Shown here: in pieces, positions 8,001 through 16,450 of the stretch
Numbering within the stretch: the first letter of the stretch is position 1
Layout of the letters: the number at the start of each line of letters is the position of its first letter
DNA from: Allobosea lupini
GTDB lineage: Bacteria; Pseudomonadota; Alphaproteobacteria; Rhizobiales; Beijerinckiaceae
Length of the DNA stretch: 64,000 nt
NCBI RefSeq assembly: GCF_900109525.1
Contig: NZ_FOAN01000006.1
Location: forward strand, 1 to 64,000
Direction: 5' to 3'
Position numbers and translations under genes: made by a program
Notes under the pieces: generated by a model
What the model was told of the DNA's origin: nothing
Seen by the model: only the letters and a program-made list of their open reading frames with translations
Databases searched by the model: none

Positions 8001-9197
8001 TTATTCCTCTTGATGGGTCGTCTTGTTCGGCTTTCGGCCGGCCTTGGCGGCAGGCTGAGCGCGTGCGCCGCCACGGGATCGCTTGGCCGGCGGCGCAACC
8101 TGCGTGCTCAGCCAGCGCAGATCGGCGGCGGCATCCAGCTCTGCCCGGGCTTCCGCATCTGCGTCGGCAGCCAGGTGAACGAGGCAGTCGCCGCGCGACG
8201 CATGGCCCCGGCCGCGCGTGCAGATCACGACGCCGGGCAGGGCGAAGGTGACGGCTATCGGCACCGCGAAGGGCCGGGTCAGGTCGTGGATGTGTCCCGC
8301 GAGATCGCCGGCCGCGACCTCGTCGCCGAGCTGCACAGCCGGCTCGAAGACACCGTCGGCCAAAGCGTAGACGAAGTCATCCTCGCGCTGGGTGACGAGC
8401 AGCCGCGCATCGCCGGACGCAGGCATGAGCTGCGTTATGATGCCCGCCCATGCGAGCACCCGCATGATGCCGTCCATGATCGTGGTCACGGGCTGCGCGC
8501 CGCCGATCTCGGTACCGATCCGCGTCGCCCCAGCCCGGCGCGCCGCCCCCGACGTGCTTCGATCTTCGAAGCTGCGGAAGCGCAACAGATTCTCGCCCCC
8601 GAAGGCCCGGGCCATGGCGAGCCGCCGGCTCTGGACGTCCGGATCCGGATGATCGACCAGGGTGACGCAAGGCAGGTAGCCGAGAGAGCGCCCGTCACTG
8701 TGAAGATCGATGACGAGGTCGGACAGCGACATCAGATGGCGTTCGATATACTCGGCGATCATGCTGGTCGGGCTGCCGAAGACATCGCCCGGGAACGACT
8801 TGTTCAGATTCCGGCCGTCGATCGGCGAATTCCGTGTGCCGGACATCGCGGCTGGCAGGTTCGCCATCGTCATCGCGATAACGCGCCCGTTCATCGTTTT
8901 CGGATCGAGCAATCGCAGCAGCCGGGCGACGGCGATCTGCGTATCGACCTCATCGCCGAAGACGCCGCCCAGGAGGAGCATCGTCGGCCCTGCTCCGCCG
9001 CCGACAATGGCCAGCGGCACGGGCACGAATCCGTAGGCGGAACGGTCCGAGGAATGCGGGATCTTCACGAAGCCCGCATGCCGACCGGTGGTCGGAAGGT
9101 CTTCGGTCAGCCCGAAAATGCGATCGGCAGAGATGTCCGTCACGACAGCGGAAATACCTAGCTTCGATGCCGAAAATCCATCACGCGGCCGCTTCAT
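8001..9197 (-). CDS. succinylglutamate desuccinylase/aspartoacylase family protein, first zinc ligand altered
   Basis: This 398-residue M14-like protein belongs to the family of AstE, aspartoacylase and DoeB, which removes acyl groups from N-acyl amino acids. The first zinc motif, normally HxxE, reads GGVFGDE: Phe80 stands where His is expected, while Glu83 is kept. The second zinc ligand is present (DLHSDG, His166), as is the substrate-binding DGRNLNKSFPG (127-137). The C-terminal beta domain is complete. A deacylase losing one zinc ligand may bind metal differently or be inactive. It is the first gene of the leftward operon and is divergent from an Lrp-family regulator, as DoeB-type genes often are. 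Confidence 0.82.
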   Translation of the reverse strand: MKRPRDGFSASKLGISAVVTDISADRIFGLTEDLPTTGRHAGFVKIPHSSDRSAYGFVPVPLAIVGGGAGPTMLLLGGVFGDEVDTQIAVARLLRLLDPKTMNGRVIAMTMANLPAAMSGTRNSPIDGRNLNKSFPGDVFGSPTSMIAEYIERHLMSLSDLVIDLHSDGRSLGYLPCVTLVDHPDPDVQSRRLAMARAFGGENLLRFRSFEDRSTSGAARRAGATRIGTEIGGAQPVTTIMDGIMRVLAWAGIITQLMPASGDARLLVTQREDDFVYALADGVFEPAVQLGDEVAAGDLAGHIHDLTRPFAVPIAVTFALPGVVICTRGRGHASRGDCLVHLAADADAEARAELDAAADLRWLSTQVAPPAKRSRGGARAQPAAKAGRKPNKTTHQEE

Positions 9198-9223
9198 TTG
9201 ACAGGCTCCAATTCGACAGGGTT

Positions 9224-9275
9224 CGCCGAAATTCCGGCGATACGACGGGATAATCCGGCATTTTTAACATGCCGG
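9224..9275. promoter_or_regulatory. two inverted repeats between the deacylase and Lrp genes
   Basis: The 133-base divergent region holds a perfect 7-bp inverted repeat, CCGGCAT at 9255-9261 and ATGCCGG at 9269-9275, around an AT-rich 7-base spacer. A smaller one, CGCCG-AAATTC-CGGCG, is at 9224-9239. The first has the geometry of an Lrp/AsnC operator and is about 55 bases before the regulator start. It could control both directions. Binding is inferred only from position and symmetry. Confidence 0.5.
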
Positions 9276-9330
9276 CTTTTCGGCGTGCTTGCAGCGGGTT
9301 ACTTTGAGCCATCGAGTTCACGAGAAACTC

Positions 9331-9834
9331 ATGGCACGAGACAACGACGCTACCGACCGTCGGCTGCTGGCGCTGCTCCAGACCAATGCGCGTGCGAGTG
9401 TCGCTACGCTCGCACGCAAGCTCGGCGTCGCACGAACGACGGTGCAGGAGCGGATCACCCGCATGGAGCGGAACGGCACGATCGCCGGATACTCCGTCGT
9501 CCTGCGGCGCGACCCGTTCAACCAATATGTCGAAGTCGTGGTGCTCATCGGGACCGCCCATCGCAAGGCCAAGCTGGTCGTCGAGAAGCTGCAGGAATTT
9601 CCGGAAGTTGTCCTCTGCCAGATGACAAGCGGTGATCTGGAGCTAATCTGTCGTATTCGCGTCCCGCACATGGAAGACGTGCAGCCCGTCCTGGACAGCA
9701 TCGACGAGATCGCAGGTATCGAGCGCGTGCGCTCGATCGTGGTCCTTTCCACCGTGTTCGATCATAGCCACGCGGAGCCGCAGACCCTGGCCACCAAGCA
9801 GGCAACCGCGCTCGGCCGCGGCGAGCTGGGCTGA
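9331..9834 (+). CDS. Lrp/AsnC-family transcriptional regulator
   Basis: A 167-residue regulator. Residues 8-60 form the winged-helix domain (TDRRLLALLQTNARAS, then VARTTVQERITRMERNG as recognition helix). The rest is the RAM effector domain with GDLELICRIRV. ATG 9331 follows CGAGAAA and starts at the usual distance from the HTH; a TTG at 9289 would add 14 residues. These proteins sense an amino acid and form octamers on palindromic DNA. Divergence from the deacylase-aminotransferase-aldolase operon, with inverted repeats between, makes that operon its likely target. Confidence 0.9.
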   Translation: MARDNDATDRRLLALLQTNARASVATLARKLGVARTTVQERITRMERNGTIAGYSVVLRRDPFNQYVEVVVLIGTAHRKAKLVVEKLQEFPEVVLCQMTSGDLELICRIRVPHMEDVQPVLDSIDEIAGIERVRSIVVLSTVFDHSHAEPQTLATKQATALGRGELG

Positions 9835-9939
9835 GGAATCGGCAGGCGGACTGCGGCAGCTGGCGATCTGACCCGGGGGCAACGGACAATCCCGGCCGCG
9901 CATCGGGTTGTCCGACTCCAGGATAGGAAATGTGAAATC

Positions 9940-11266
9940 ATGGCAGACACGCTGTCGCGTCCAGGGGTGGGAACGGAGCCCTGCTTCCTGACCGCGAGCC
10001 AGGCCTCCGCGAGCATCCGCTCCCGCCGGCTCGGCTGCGAGGAACTGCTCCGCTCGTGCCTCGAACGCATCGAGGAACGGGAGCGCGACGTTCGTGCCTG
10101 GCTGCACATCGAGCCGGAGCGGGCCCTGCGCGCGGCGCGCGAATGCGACAAGGCAGCCCCCCGCCACGCGCTGCATGGCCTGCCATGGGGCGTGAAGGAT
10201 GTTTTCGACACCGCGGACCTGCCGACCACGCAGAACTCGCCGATCTACCCGGCGACACGGGCCGGCCGAGATGCGGCTTGCGTTGCCACGGTCCGAAGTT
10301 CCGGCGGCTTGATCCTCGGCAAGACCGATACCGTGGAGTTCGCCGCGAACGGACGCAAGGCTCTGACGCGCAACCCCTTTGACCTGGCCCGAACGCCGGG
10401 AGGATCCTCGTCAGGCTCCGCAGCGGCCGTTGCCGACTTCCACGTGCCGCTGGCCTTCGGATCGCAGACGAACGGGTCCCATCTGCGACCGGCTTCCTTC
10501 ACCGGAATCTACGCTTTCAAGCCGAGCTGGGGGGGCCGTCAGTCGCGAAGGCCTCAAGATGAATGCCGCCTCGATGGACACTGTCGGCTGGTACGGTCGC
10601 TCGGTCGCCGACCTGAATCTGGTCGCGAGCGCATTCCGCTTCCTGGCCGACGACACGCCCCGGATTCGAACGCTTCGCGGCTTGCGCGTCGGGCTTTGCC
10701 GGACACCGTCCTGGGCCAGGATCGAGCCGGCCGGAGAGGAAGCCTTGCTCAACGCCGCCTCGCGGCTCGCGGCGGCCGGCGTCGTCGTGGAAGACCTCGC
10801 TCTGCCGGACGTCTGCGACGGATTGTTCGAGGCGTATCTCGACATCTACTACAGCGAGGGCGGCCGGTCGTTTCAGCCCGAGTTGCTGGCAGCGCCGTCC
10901 CTGCTGGCCGAGCCGCTCCGCGATCAGGCGGAAAACAGGCGTGCGCTGACGAAAGACCGCCTGCGCGAGGCCTATGCCGTGGCTGATCGGTGCCGACTCT
11001 CGTTCGATGGTCTGTTCAGGGAGGCGCTCGATGTTGTCTTGACGCCGAGCGCCCCCGGCGAGGCGCCCATGGGTCTGGAGAACACCGGAAGCTCGGTTTT
11101 CAACGGCTACTGGTCGATCCTGCACGCTCCCTGTGTCGGCATACCCGCCGGCTGCGGCCGCCATGGAATGCCGGTAGGCGTCACGCTCGCCGCAAGACGG
11201 CTCGACGATACCGCCCTTCTGCAGATCGCGGAGCTGCTTTCGCCAGTGATCGACGCACCGGGCTGA
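9940..11266 (+). pseudogene. amidase, frameshifted at a run of seven G
   Basis: Two overlapping frames together make one amidase-signature protein of about 441 residues. The first frame gives Lys86 in GVKDVFDTAD, the GGSSSGSA loop (154-161) and the nucleophile segment QTNGSHLRPASFTG, ending at FKPSWGG. The family continues as WGAVSREGLK, which is found in the next frame from 10535. The break is at 10529-10535, where seven G residues stand and six would restore the frame. The C-terminal part is intact to TGA 11264-11266. The gene is either truly broken, phase-variable, or carries a homopolymer sequencing error. It follows the Lrp gene and precedes an ABC importer, so it may release an amino compound from an amide. 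Confidence 0.85.
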
Positions 11267-11413
11267 CGCTCCGCATGGAAGATCAACCGTTGATATGACG
11301 GTCGTAGCCGTCGATTCAACGGAAGTTGTGCCGAAACCCACTATTCAGCCCGTGGATTTCGATGCTGCGGTGCGAGACCTTGCGGCATCAAACAAAAAAC
11401 AGGGGATCGTCAA

Positions 11414-12463
11414 ATGCCGGACCTGCAGCCGCTCTCCCGCCGTTCCGTGATCGGCGGCCTCACTGCGACCGCCATCGCCAGCCCGGCCTATATCCGCCCG
11501 GGCTGGGCGCAGGGCAAACGCATCGTCATCGTGAATTCCGGTGGCGCCATGGGCGATGCCAAGCGCAAGGCGCTCTACGACCCCTTCACCAAAGCGACCG
11601 GCATCGAGATCGTGACCGCCTCGGGCCCCGATCTCGCAAAGATCAAGGCGCAGGTCGAGCGCAAGGATGTCGAATGGGACATCACCGATCTCAACGATGC
11701 CTGGGTGCCGGCCGCCGCGCGGCTCGGCCTGCTCGAAAAGATCGACGAGAGCATCGTCAATCGCGCCGACGCCATTCCGCAGTCCAAGCACGACTATGCC
11801 GTCGGCGGCACCGTCTATGCCGCCGGCATCGCCTTTCCGACCAACCGGCTGGGCGGCAAGGCGCCGAAGACCTGGCCGGAATTCTGGGATGCGAAGGGAT
11901 TTCCGGGCCGGCGCGGCCTGCGTAACCGGGTGACGGACACGCTGGAAATCGCCTTGATGGGCGACGGGGTGCCCGCTTCCCAGGTCTATCCCTGCGACGT
12001 CGAACGGGCTTTCAAGGCGCTGGAGCGGATCAAGCCCGCCGTCTCCCACTGGATCGCCCAGACCGCTCAGACGGTTGCCCTCATCCAGGGCAACGAGACG
12101 GACTTCACCTACACCTACACAACGCGCGTGAAGGACCTGCAGGCGGTCAACGTTCCGATCGACTATTCCTTCAAGCAGAATATCCTCGGCATCGGCTGGA
12201 TCGGCGCGCTGAAGGGCACACGGAACCGCGATGCGGCGATGCGCTTCCTCGCCTTCACCATGGACAAGGACCGGCAGGTTGAGCTCTCCAACCTGTCGGG
12301 CGACGCGCCGACCTATGCCGACGCCCTTGCCAAGGTCGATCCCGCGACCCGGAAATGGCTCCCGAACATCGCCGACCCCGATAATCTCTTCGTCAACGCC
12401 GCCTGGTGGGACAGCCGGATCGAGGAGCTCAACACCCGCTTCAAGGAATGGCTGCTGACCTGA
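11414..12463 (+). CDS. ABC transporter substrate-binding protein, spermidine/putrescine type (copy 1)
   Basis: This 349-residue periplasmic binding protein has a Tat-like N-terminus with SRRSVIGGLTATAIAS and likely cleavage after GWAQ. The mature part begins KRIVIVNSGGAMGDAKR and has the two-lobe layout of PotD/PotF-like proteins. VPAAARLGLLEKID and NGNETDFTYTY-like segments are near identical in the second copy at 15385. It binds the ligand and delivers it to the permeases downstream. Its stop is followed by two stem-loops before the permease gene, which could raise binding-protein expression above that of the membrane parts. Confidence 0.9.
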   Translation: MPDLQPLSRRSVIGGLTATAIASPAYIRPGWAQGKRIVIVNSGGAMGDAKRKALYDPFTKATGIEIVTASGPDLAKIKAQVERKDVEWDITDLNDAWVPAAARLGLLEKIDESIVNRADAIPQSKHDYAVGGTVYAAGIAFPTNRLGGKAPKTWPEFWDAKGFPGRRGLRNRVTDTLEIALMGDGVPASQVYPCDVERAFKALERIKPAVSHWIAQTAQTVALIQGNETDFTYTYTTRVKDLQAVNVPIDYSFKQNILGIGWIGALKGTRNRDAAMRFLAFTMDKDRQVELSNLSGDAPTYADALAKVDPATRKWLPNIADPDNLFVNAAWWDSRIEELNTRFKEWLLT

Positions 12464-12499
12464 CCGACAGGGTCCGATGCCCTTGAGATGGCCGTCCGG

Positions 12500-12546
12500 A
12501 GCGTAGCGGATCTCCTCGCGAACCGCTTACGCTGCCGGCACGGCAG
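12500..12546 (+). other. tandem intercistronic stem-loops
   Basis: Between the binding-protein stop and the permease start are two adjacent hairpins. In the first, AGCGTAGCGG (12500-12509) pairs with CCGCTTACGCT (12523-12533) with one bulge. In the second, CTGCCG (12532-12537) and CGGCAG (12541-12546) enclose a three-base loop. There is no T-run, so an intrinsic terminator is unlikely. Such structures after a binding-protein gene commonly protect the upstream mRNA from 3' decay. Confidence 0.5.
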
Positions 12547-12567
12547 GTGACAGGTCGGGGTGCTGAC

Positions 12568-13422
12568 ATGCAAATTCGCACGACAAACGCGCACGTCCGC
12601 GACGCAGCCTATGCGATGCCGGCGGCATTGTTCATGGCGCTGCTCTTCGCTCTGCCGCTCTTCAGCGTCCTGCATCAGAGCCTGCAGCAGGAGAACGGCG
12701 GCGGGCTGACGATCCAGGCCTACGCCAAGATCTTCACGACCCCGCTGTTCCTCCGCGTCGCTTATACGACGCTCGAGGTCAGCATCAGCGCGACCGTCTT
12801 CTCGCTGCTGCTGGCCTATCCGATCGCCTATTTCCTGGCGAAGCAGTCGCCGCGTCGGCGGGCTCTCTACATGATACTCGTCCTCGTGCCGTTCTGGACG
12901 AGTTCGCTGGTCAAGAGCTTCTCCTTCATGGTGCTGCTCGGCCAGTCCGGAATCATTAACCAGATGCTCGGCGCGTTCGGCATCGCGCCTGTGAAGATGC
13001 TGTTCAACCGCTTCGGCGTGATGGTCGGCATGAGCCATTTCCTCATCCCGTTCTTCGTCTTCCCGATCCTGACCAGCCTGCGCAGCCAGCCGCTGGAGCT
13101 CGCCAAGGCGGCTGCGATCATGGGCGCGGGAAAGCTCAGGATCTTCCTGCGTGTCACCTTGCCGCTGAGCCTGCCCGGCGTCATGGCCGGAGCGCTGCTC
13201 GTCTTCATCCTGAGCCTCGGCTTCTACATCATCCCGGCCCTGCTCGGCGGGCGGCAGGACATGATGTTCGCCAATCTCGTCGACTTCTACACCCGCGAGG
13301 CGCTGAACTGGCCGATGGCCTCCGCGGTCGCGGTGCTGCTGGTCGCCGCCGCCGCGCTCGCCGCCATGCTGCTGTCGAAGGTCAGGGGCGGCTCCTCGAT
13401 CCTCTCGGAGGAGGGCCACTGA
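12568..13422 (+). CDS. ABC transporter permease, PotB-like
   Basis: This 284-residue inner-membrane permease of the spermidine/putrescine class has about six transmembrane segments. It has a first helix at AALFMALLFALPLF and an EAA-type loop near ELAKAAAIMGAGKLRIFLRV, where the ATPase docks. GTG 12547 is also open, but ATG 12568 begins at the usual cytoplasmic tail. It pairs with the next permease, whose ATG overlaps this stop by one base. Together with the ATPase and two binding proteins it forms one importer. Confidence 0.88.
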   Translation: MQIRTTNAHVRDAAYAMPAALFMALLFALPLFSVLHQSLQQENGGGLTIQAYAKIFTTPLFLRVAYTTLEVSISATVFSLLLAYPIAYFLAKQSPRRRALYMILVLVPFWTSSLVKSFSFMVLLGQSGIINQMLGAFGIAPVKMLFNRFGVMVGMSHFLIPFFVFPILTSLRSQPLELAKAAAIMGAGKLRIFLRVTLPLSLPGVMAGALLVFILSLGFYIIPALLGGRQDMMFANLVDFYTREALNWPMASAVAVLLVAAAALAAMLLSKVRGGSSILSEEGH

Positions 13423-14216
13423 TGGAAACGCGCATCAGCGGCTGGCGCATCGCCTTGGGCGCCGTGGTCACGGTCATCCTGGCCTTTCTGCTCCTGCCGA
13501 GCCTCATCACCGCCGTGATTTCCTTCGGCTCGTCCAATCAGATCGTTTTCCCGCCGACGGGGTTCTCACTGAATTTGTTCAGGCGCTTCTTTGCCGAGGA
13601 GGGCTGGGTCGCATCGACCTGGCTGAGCTTCCGCGTCGCGATCTGGTCGACGCTGCTCGCACTCTTCCTCGGCATCCCGGCCGCCTACGCCCTGACGCGC
13701 GGCAGCTTCCCGGGTCGGAAGATCCTCGCGCTGTTTCTCCTCAGCCCGGTGATGGTGCCGCATGTCGCCGTCGCGCTGGCGCTCTACATCTATTTCACCG
13801 AGATCAGGCTGACGAACGGCGAGTTGCGCCTCGTCTTCGCCCACGCCATCGCGACCCTGCCCTTTGTTGTCGTCACCGCGAGCGCCGGCTTGCGCCATAT
13901 CGACCCGGCGCTGGAACGCGCGGCGACCGTCATGGGCGCCTCGCGCCTCACCGTGCTGCGACGCGTGACGCTGCCCCTGCTCACGCCCTCGATCATCGCG
14001 AGCGGCCTGTTCGCCTTCCTGATCTCCTTCGACGAGGTGGTGATTTCTTGGTTCGTCGCCAGAGCTGGCGACACCACGCTGCCGATCAAGATGTTCTCGT
14101 CGATCCAGTTCGAGGTCTCGCCGGTCCTGGCCGCGATCTCGACGATGCTGACGGCGCTCTCGATCGTCGTCTGCGTGATCGTCGCCACCGTTCAGAAGGA
14201 AGCGCGCAGTGACTGA
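13422..14216 (+). CDS. ABC transporter permease, PotC-like
   Basis: A 264-residue second permease. The N-terminal helix is ALGAVVTVILAFLLLPSLIT and the EAA loop is LERAATVMGASRLTVLRRV, followed by further helices including IIASGLFAFLISFDEVV, typical of PotC. It forms a heterodimeric channel with the preceding permease. The start overlaps the previous stop, and the ATPase GTG start lies inside its last codons, so the three are translationally coupled. Confidence 0.9.
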   Translation: METRISGWRIALGAVVTVILAFLLLPSLITAVISFGSSNQIVFPPTGFSLNLFRRFFAEEGWVASTWLSFRVAIWSTLLALFLGIPAAYALTRGSFPGRKILALFLLSPVMVPHVAVALALYIYFTEIRLTNGELRLVFAHAIATLPFVVVTASAGLRHIDPALERAATVMGASRLTVLRRVTLPLLTPSIIASGLFAFLISFDEVVISWFVARAGDTTLPIKMFSSIQFEVSPVLAAISTMLTALSIVVCVIVATVQKEARSD

Positions 14217-15309
14217 CAGCAGCGGAGCCAAAGCCGCGATGATCGAGATCAGCGGCCTGCGCAAGGATTACGGCTCCGTCGTCGCCCTGCACGACACCGA
14301 GCTGTCGGTCCCGACGGGCGAGTTCCTGACGCTGCTCGGGCCATCGGGCTCGGGCAAGACGACGCTGCTCAACCTGATCGCGGGAATGGCGTCGCCGACG
14401 CGCGGCCGCATCGTGATCAATGGTCGCGACGTCACCGAGGTGCCAGCCGAGAAGCGCGGCCTCGGCATGGTCTTCCAGAACTACGCGCTGATGCCGCACA
14501 TGACGGTGTCCGAGAACATCGCGTTCCCCCTGGAGATCCGCAAGGTGCCACGGGCCGAGATCCGGCGACGGGTCGCCGAGGTGCTGGATCTCGTCCGGCT
14601 TCCGCATGTCGGTGATCGCAAGCCGAAGGAGCTGTCGGGCGGGCAGCAGCAGCGCATCTCGATCGCGCGCTGCATCGTCTACAAACCGGATCTCATCCTC
14701 ATGGACGAGCCGCTCGGCGCCCTCGACAAGAAGCTGCGCGAGCAGATGCAGCTCGAGATCCGGCGCATCCACAAGGAGCTCGGCATCACCATGCTCTATG
14801 TGACGCACGATCAGGAGGAGGCGCTCAACATGTCCGACCGGATCATGTTGATGAATGCCCGCCGGGTCGAGCAGATCGGCACGCCGGACCAGCTCTATTT
14901 CGCGCCGCGCACCCAGTTCGCGGCGGACTTCATCGGTGCCTCGACCCTGCTCGACGCAACGGTTGCCGAGACCGGCGAGCCGGCCCTCCTGCGCCTTTCC
15001 GCAAGCGAGAGCTGCCGTGTCCGCCTGCACAGCGCCGCACCGGTCGGAACCGTGGGCAAGCTGCTGCTCCGTCCGGAAGCCCTGCGTCTCGTGCAAAACG
15101 GTCAGGTGACGGCGGGGCACAACGTCCTGCACGGCCATCTCGACAATACGCTCGTCACCGGCGCGACCTCGAAGCATTTCGTCACCCTCGACAACGGCGC
15201 GACGCTGGCCATCCAGGAACTCACCGACCCCTCGACGACGCGGCTGGAGCCCGGCCTGCGCGTGCAGGTTTCCTGGCCTCCGGAGACGGGGCGCTTCCTC
15301 GAAAACTGA
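14209..15309 (+). CDS. ABC transporter ATP-binding protein, PotA-like
   Basis: This 366-residue ATPase drives the polyamine-type importer. Walker A GPSGSGKTT begins at residue 44, the Q-loop is VFQNYALMPHMTV, the signature is [10 protein letters not shown], and Walker B plus D-loop is ILMDEPLGALD. The switch His is in YVTHDQEEAL. A C-terminal TOBE-like regulatory domain follows from about residue 240. GTG 14209 overlaps the upstream gene by eight bases; ATG 14239 is an alternative start. The protein acts at the cytoplasmic face with the two permeases. Confidence 0.92.
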   Translation: MTDSSGAKAAMIEISGLRKDYGSVVALHDTELSVPTGEFLTLLGPSGSGKTTLLNLIAGMASPTRGRIVINGRDVTEVPAEKRGLGMVFQNYALMPHMTVSENIAFPLEIRKVPRAEIRRRVAEVLDLVRLPHVGDRKPKELSGGQQQRISIARCIVYKPDLILMDEPLGALDKKLREQMQLEIRRIHKELGITMLYVTHDQEEALNMSDRIMLMNARRVEQIGTPDQLYFAPRTQFAADFIGASTLLDATVAETGEPALLRLSASESCRVRLHSAAPVGTVGKLLLRPEALRLVQNGQVTAGHNVLHGHLDNTLVTGATSKHFVTLDNGATLAIQELTDPSTTRLEPGLRVQVSWPPETGRFLEN

Positions 15310-15384
15310 TCATCGATGCCTGGCCCAAACCGGCGCTCTGCGGGATGCCGGGCCCCATCCTCGAGCTTGGAAAGGCCCGCCCAC

Positions 15385-16440
15385 ATGCCAGCCTTCAAAT
15401 CGAGCGCACTCGACCGTCGCACCCTCCTGAAAGGCGCGGCCGCCGCTCTCGCGGCACCGGCCGTCATCATCCCCGGCCGCGCGTTCGGCGCCACGCGACT
15501 CGTCGTCGGCAATTCCGGCGGCGCGATGGGCGATGCCAAGCAACGCGCGATCTACACCCCCTTCACCCAGGAAACCGGCATCGAGATCCTGACCACGCCG
15601 GCACCCGACATCTCGAAGATCAGGGCGCAGGTCCGCACCGGCGACGTCGAGATCGACGTGACCGACCTCCTCGACGGCTGGGTTCCCGCTGCCGCCCGGC
15701 TCGGGCTCGTCGAGCGGATCGACGACGGCATCGTCAACCGCGAGGGCAGCATCCCCGAGACGCGGCACGACTACGCCGTGGCCGCCAGCATCTATTCGGG
15801 CGGCATCGCCTTTCCGACCGACAGGCTCGGAGACAAGGTGCCGCGCGACTGGAAGGATTTCTGGGATGTCAAGGCGCTGCCCGGCCGCCGAGGCTTGCGA
15901 AACCGCGTCGGCGACATCCTCGAGATCGCGCTGATGGCCGATGGCGTTCCGGCCTCCGAGGTCTATCCCTGCGATGTCGAGCGCGCCTTCAAATCCCTCG
16001 ACAGGATCAAGCCCCATGTCGTGCAGTGGATCGGTGCCACCGAGCAGACGGTGTCGCTGATCCAGCGAAACGAGCTCGATTTCACCTATACCTATACGAT
16101 CCGCGTCAAGACGATGCAGGAAGCGGGCGTGCCGATGGGCTATTCCTTCCGGCAGAACATCATGGGCGTCGGCTGGGCCGGCATCGTGAAGGGCACCAGG
16201 CGCAAGGATGCCGCGATGCAGTTCTGCGCCTATATGTGCCGCCCGGACGTGCAGGTCAGGCTGTCCAATCTCGCGACCACCGCGCCCTGCTATGTCGATG
16301 CACTCCAGAAGGTCGATCCGGCGATCCGAAAATGGATTCCCGACCTCGCCGATCGCAACAACCTCTTCATCAACCCGGCCTGGTGGGACTCGCGCGTCGA
16401 CGAACTGACGCAGCGCTTCCGCGAATGGCTGCTGACCTGA
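15385..16440 (+). CDS. ABC transporter substrate-binding protein, spermidine/putrescine type (copy 2)
   Basis: This 351-residue periplasmic protein is closely similar along its full length to the one at 11414. It has a Tat-like signal (LDRRTLLKGAAAALAAPAV), a mature start at TRLVVGNSGGAMGDAKQR, and the same VPAAARLGLVERIDDGIVN and C-terminal WWDSR segments. ATG 15385 was preferred to 15316 because it starts the signal peptide and has an AAAGG site. A binding protein at each end of one importer suggests a tandem duplication with altered ligand range. The creatininase gene starts ten bases after the stop. Confidence 0.88.
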   Translation: MPAFKSSALDRRTLLKGAAAALAAPAVIIPGRAFGATRLVVGNSGGAMGDAKQRAIYTPFTQETGIEILTTPAPDISKIRAQVRTGDVEIDVTDLLDGWVPAAARLGLVERIDDGIVNREGSIPETRHDYAVAASIYSGGIAFPTDRLGDKVPRDWKDFWDVKALPGRRGLRNRVGDILEIALMADGVPASEVYPCDVERAFKSLDRIKPHVVQWIGATEQTVSLIQRNELDFTYTYTIRVKTMQEAGVPMGYSFRQNIMGVGWAGIVKGTRRKDAAMQFCAYMCRPDVQVRLSNLATTAPCYVDALQKVDPAIRKWIPDLADRNNLFINPAWWDSRVDELTQRFREWLLT

Positions 16441-16450
16441 GAGCGGTACG

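Noticed and set aside
12500-12546. Intrinsic terminator after the first binding-protein gene
   Set aside because: The stems are good but no T-run follows, and the permease genes need read-through.
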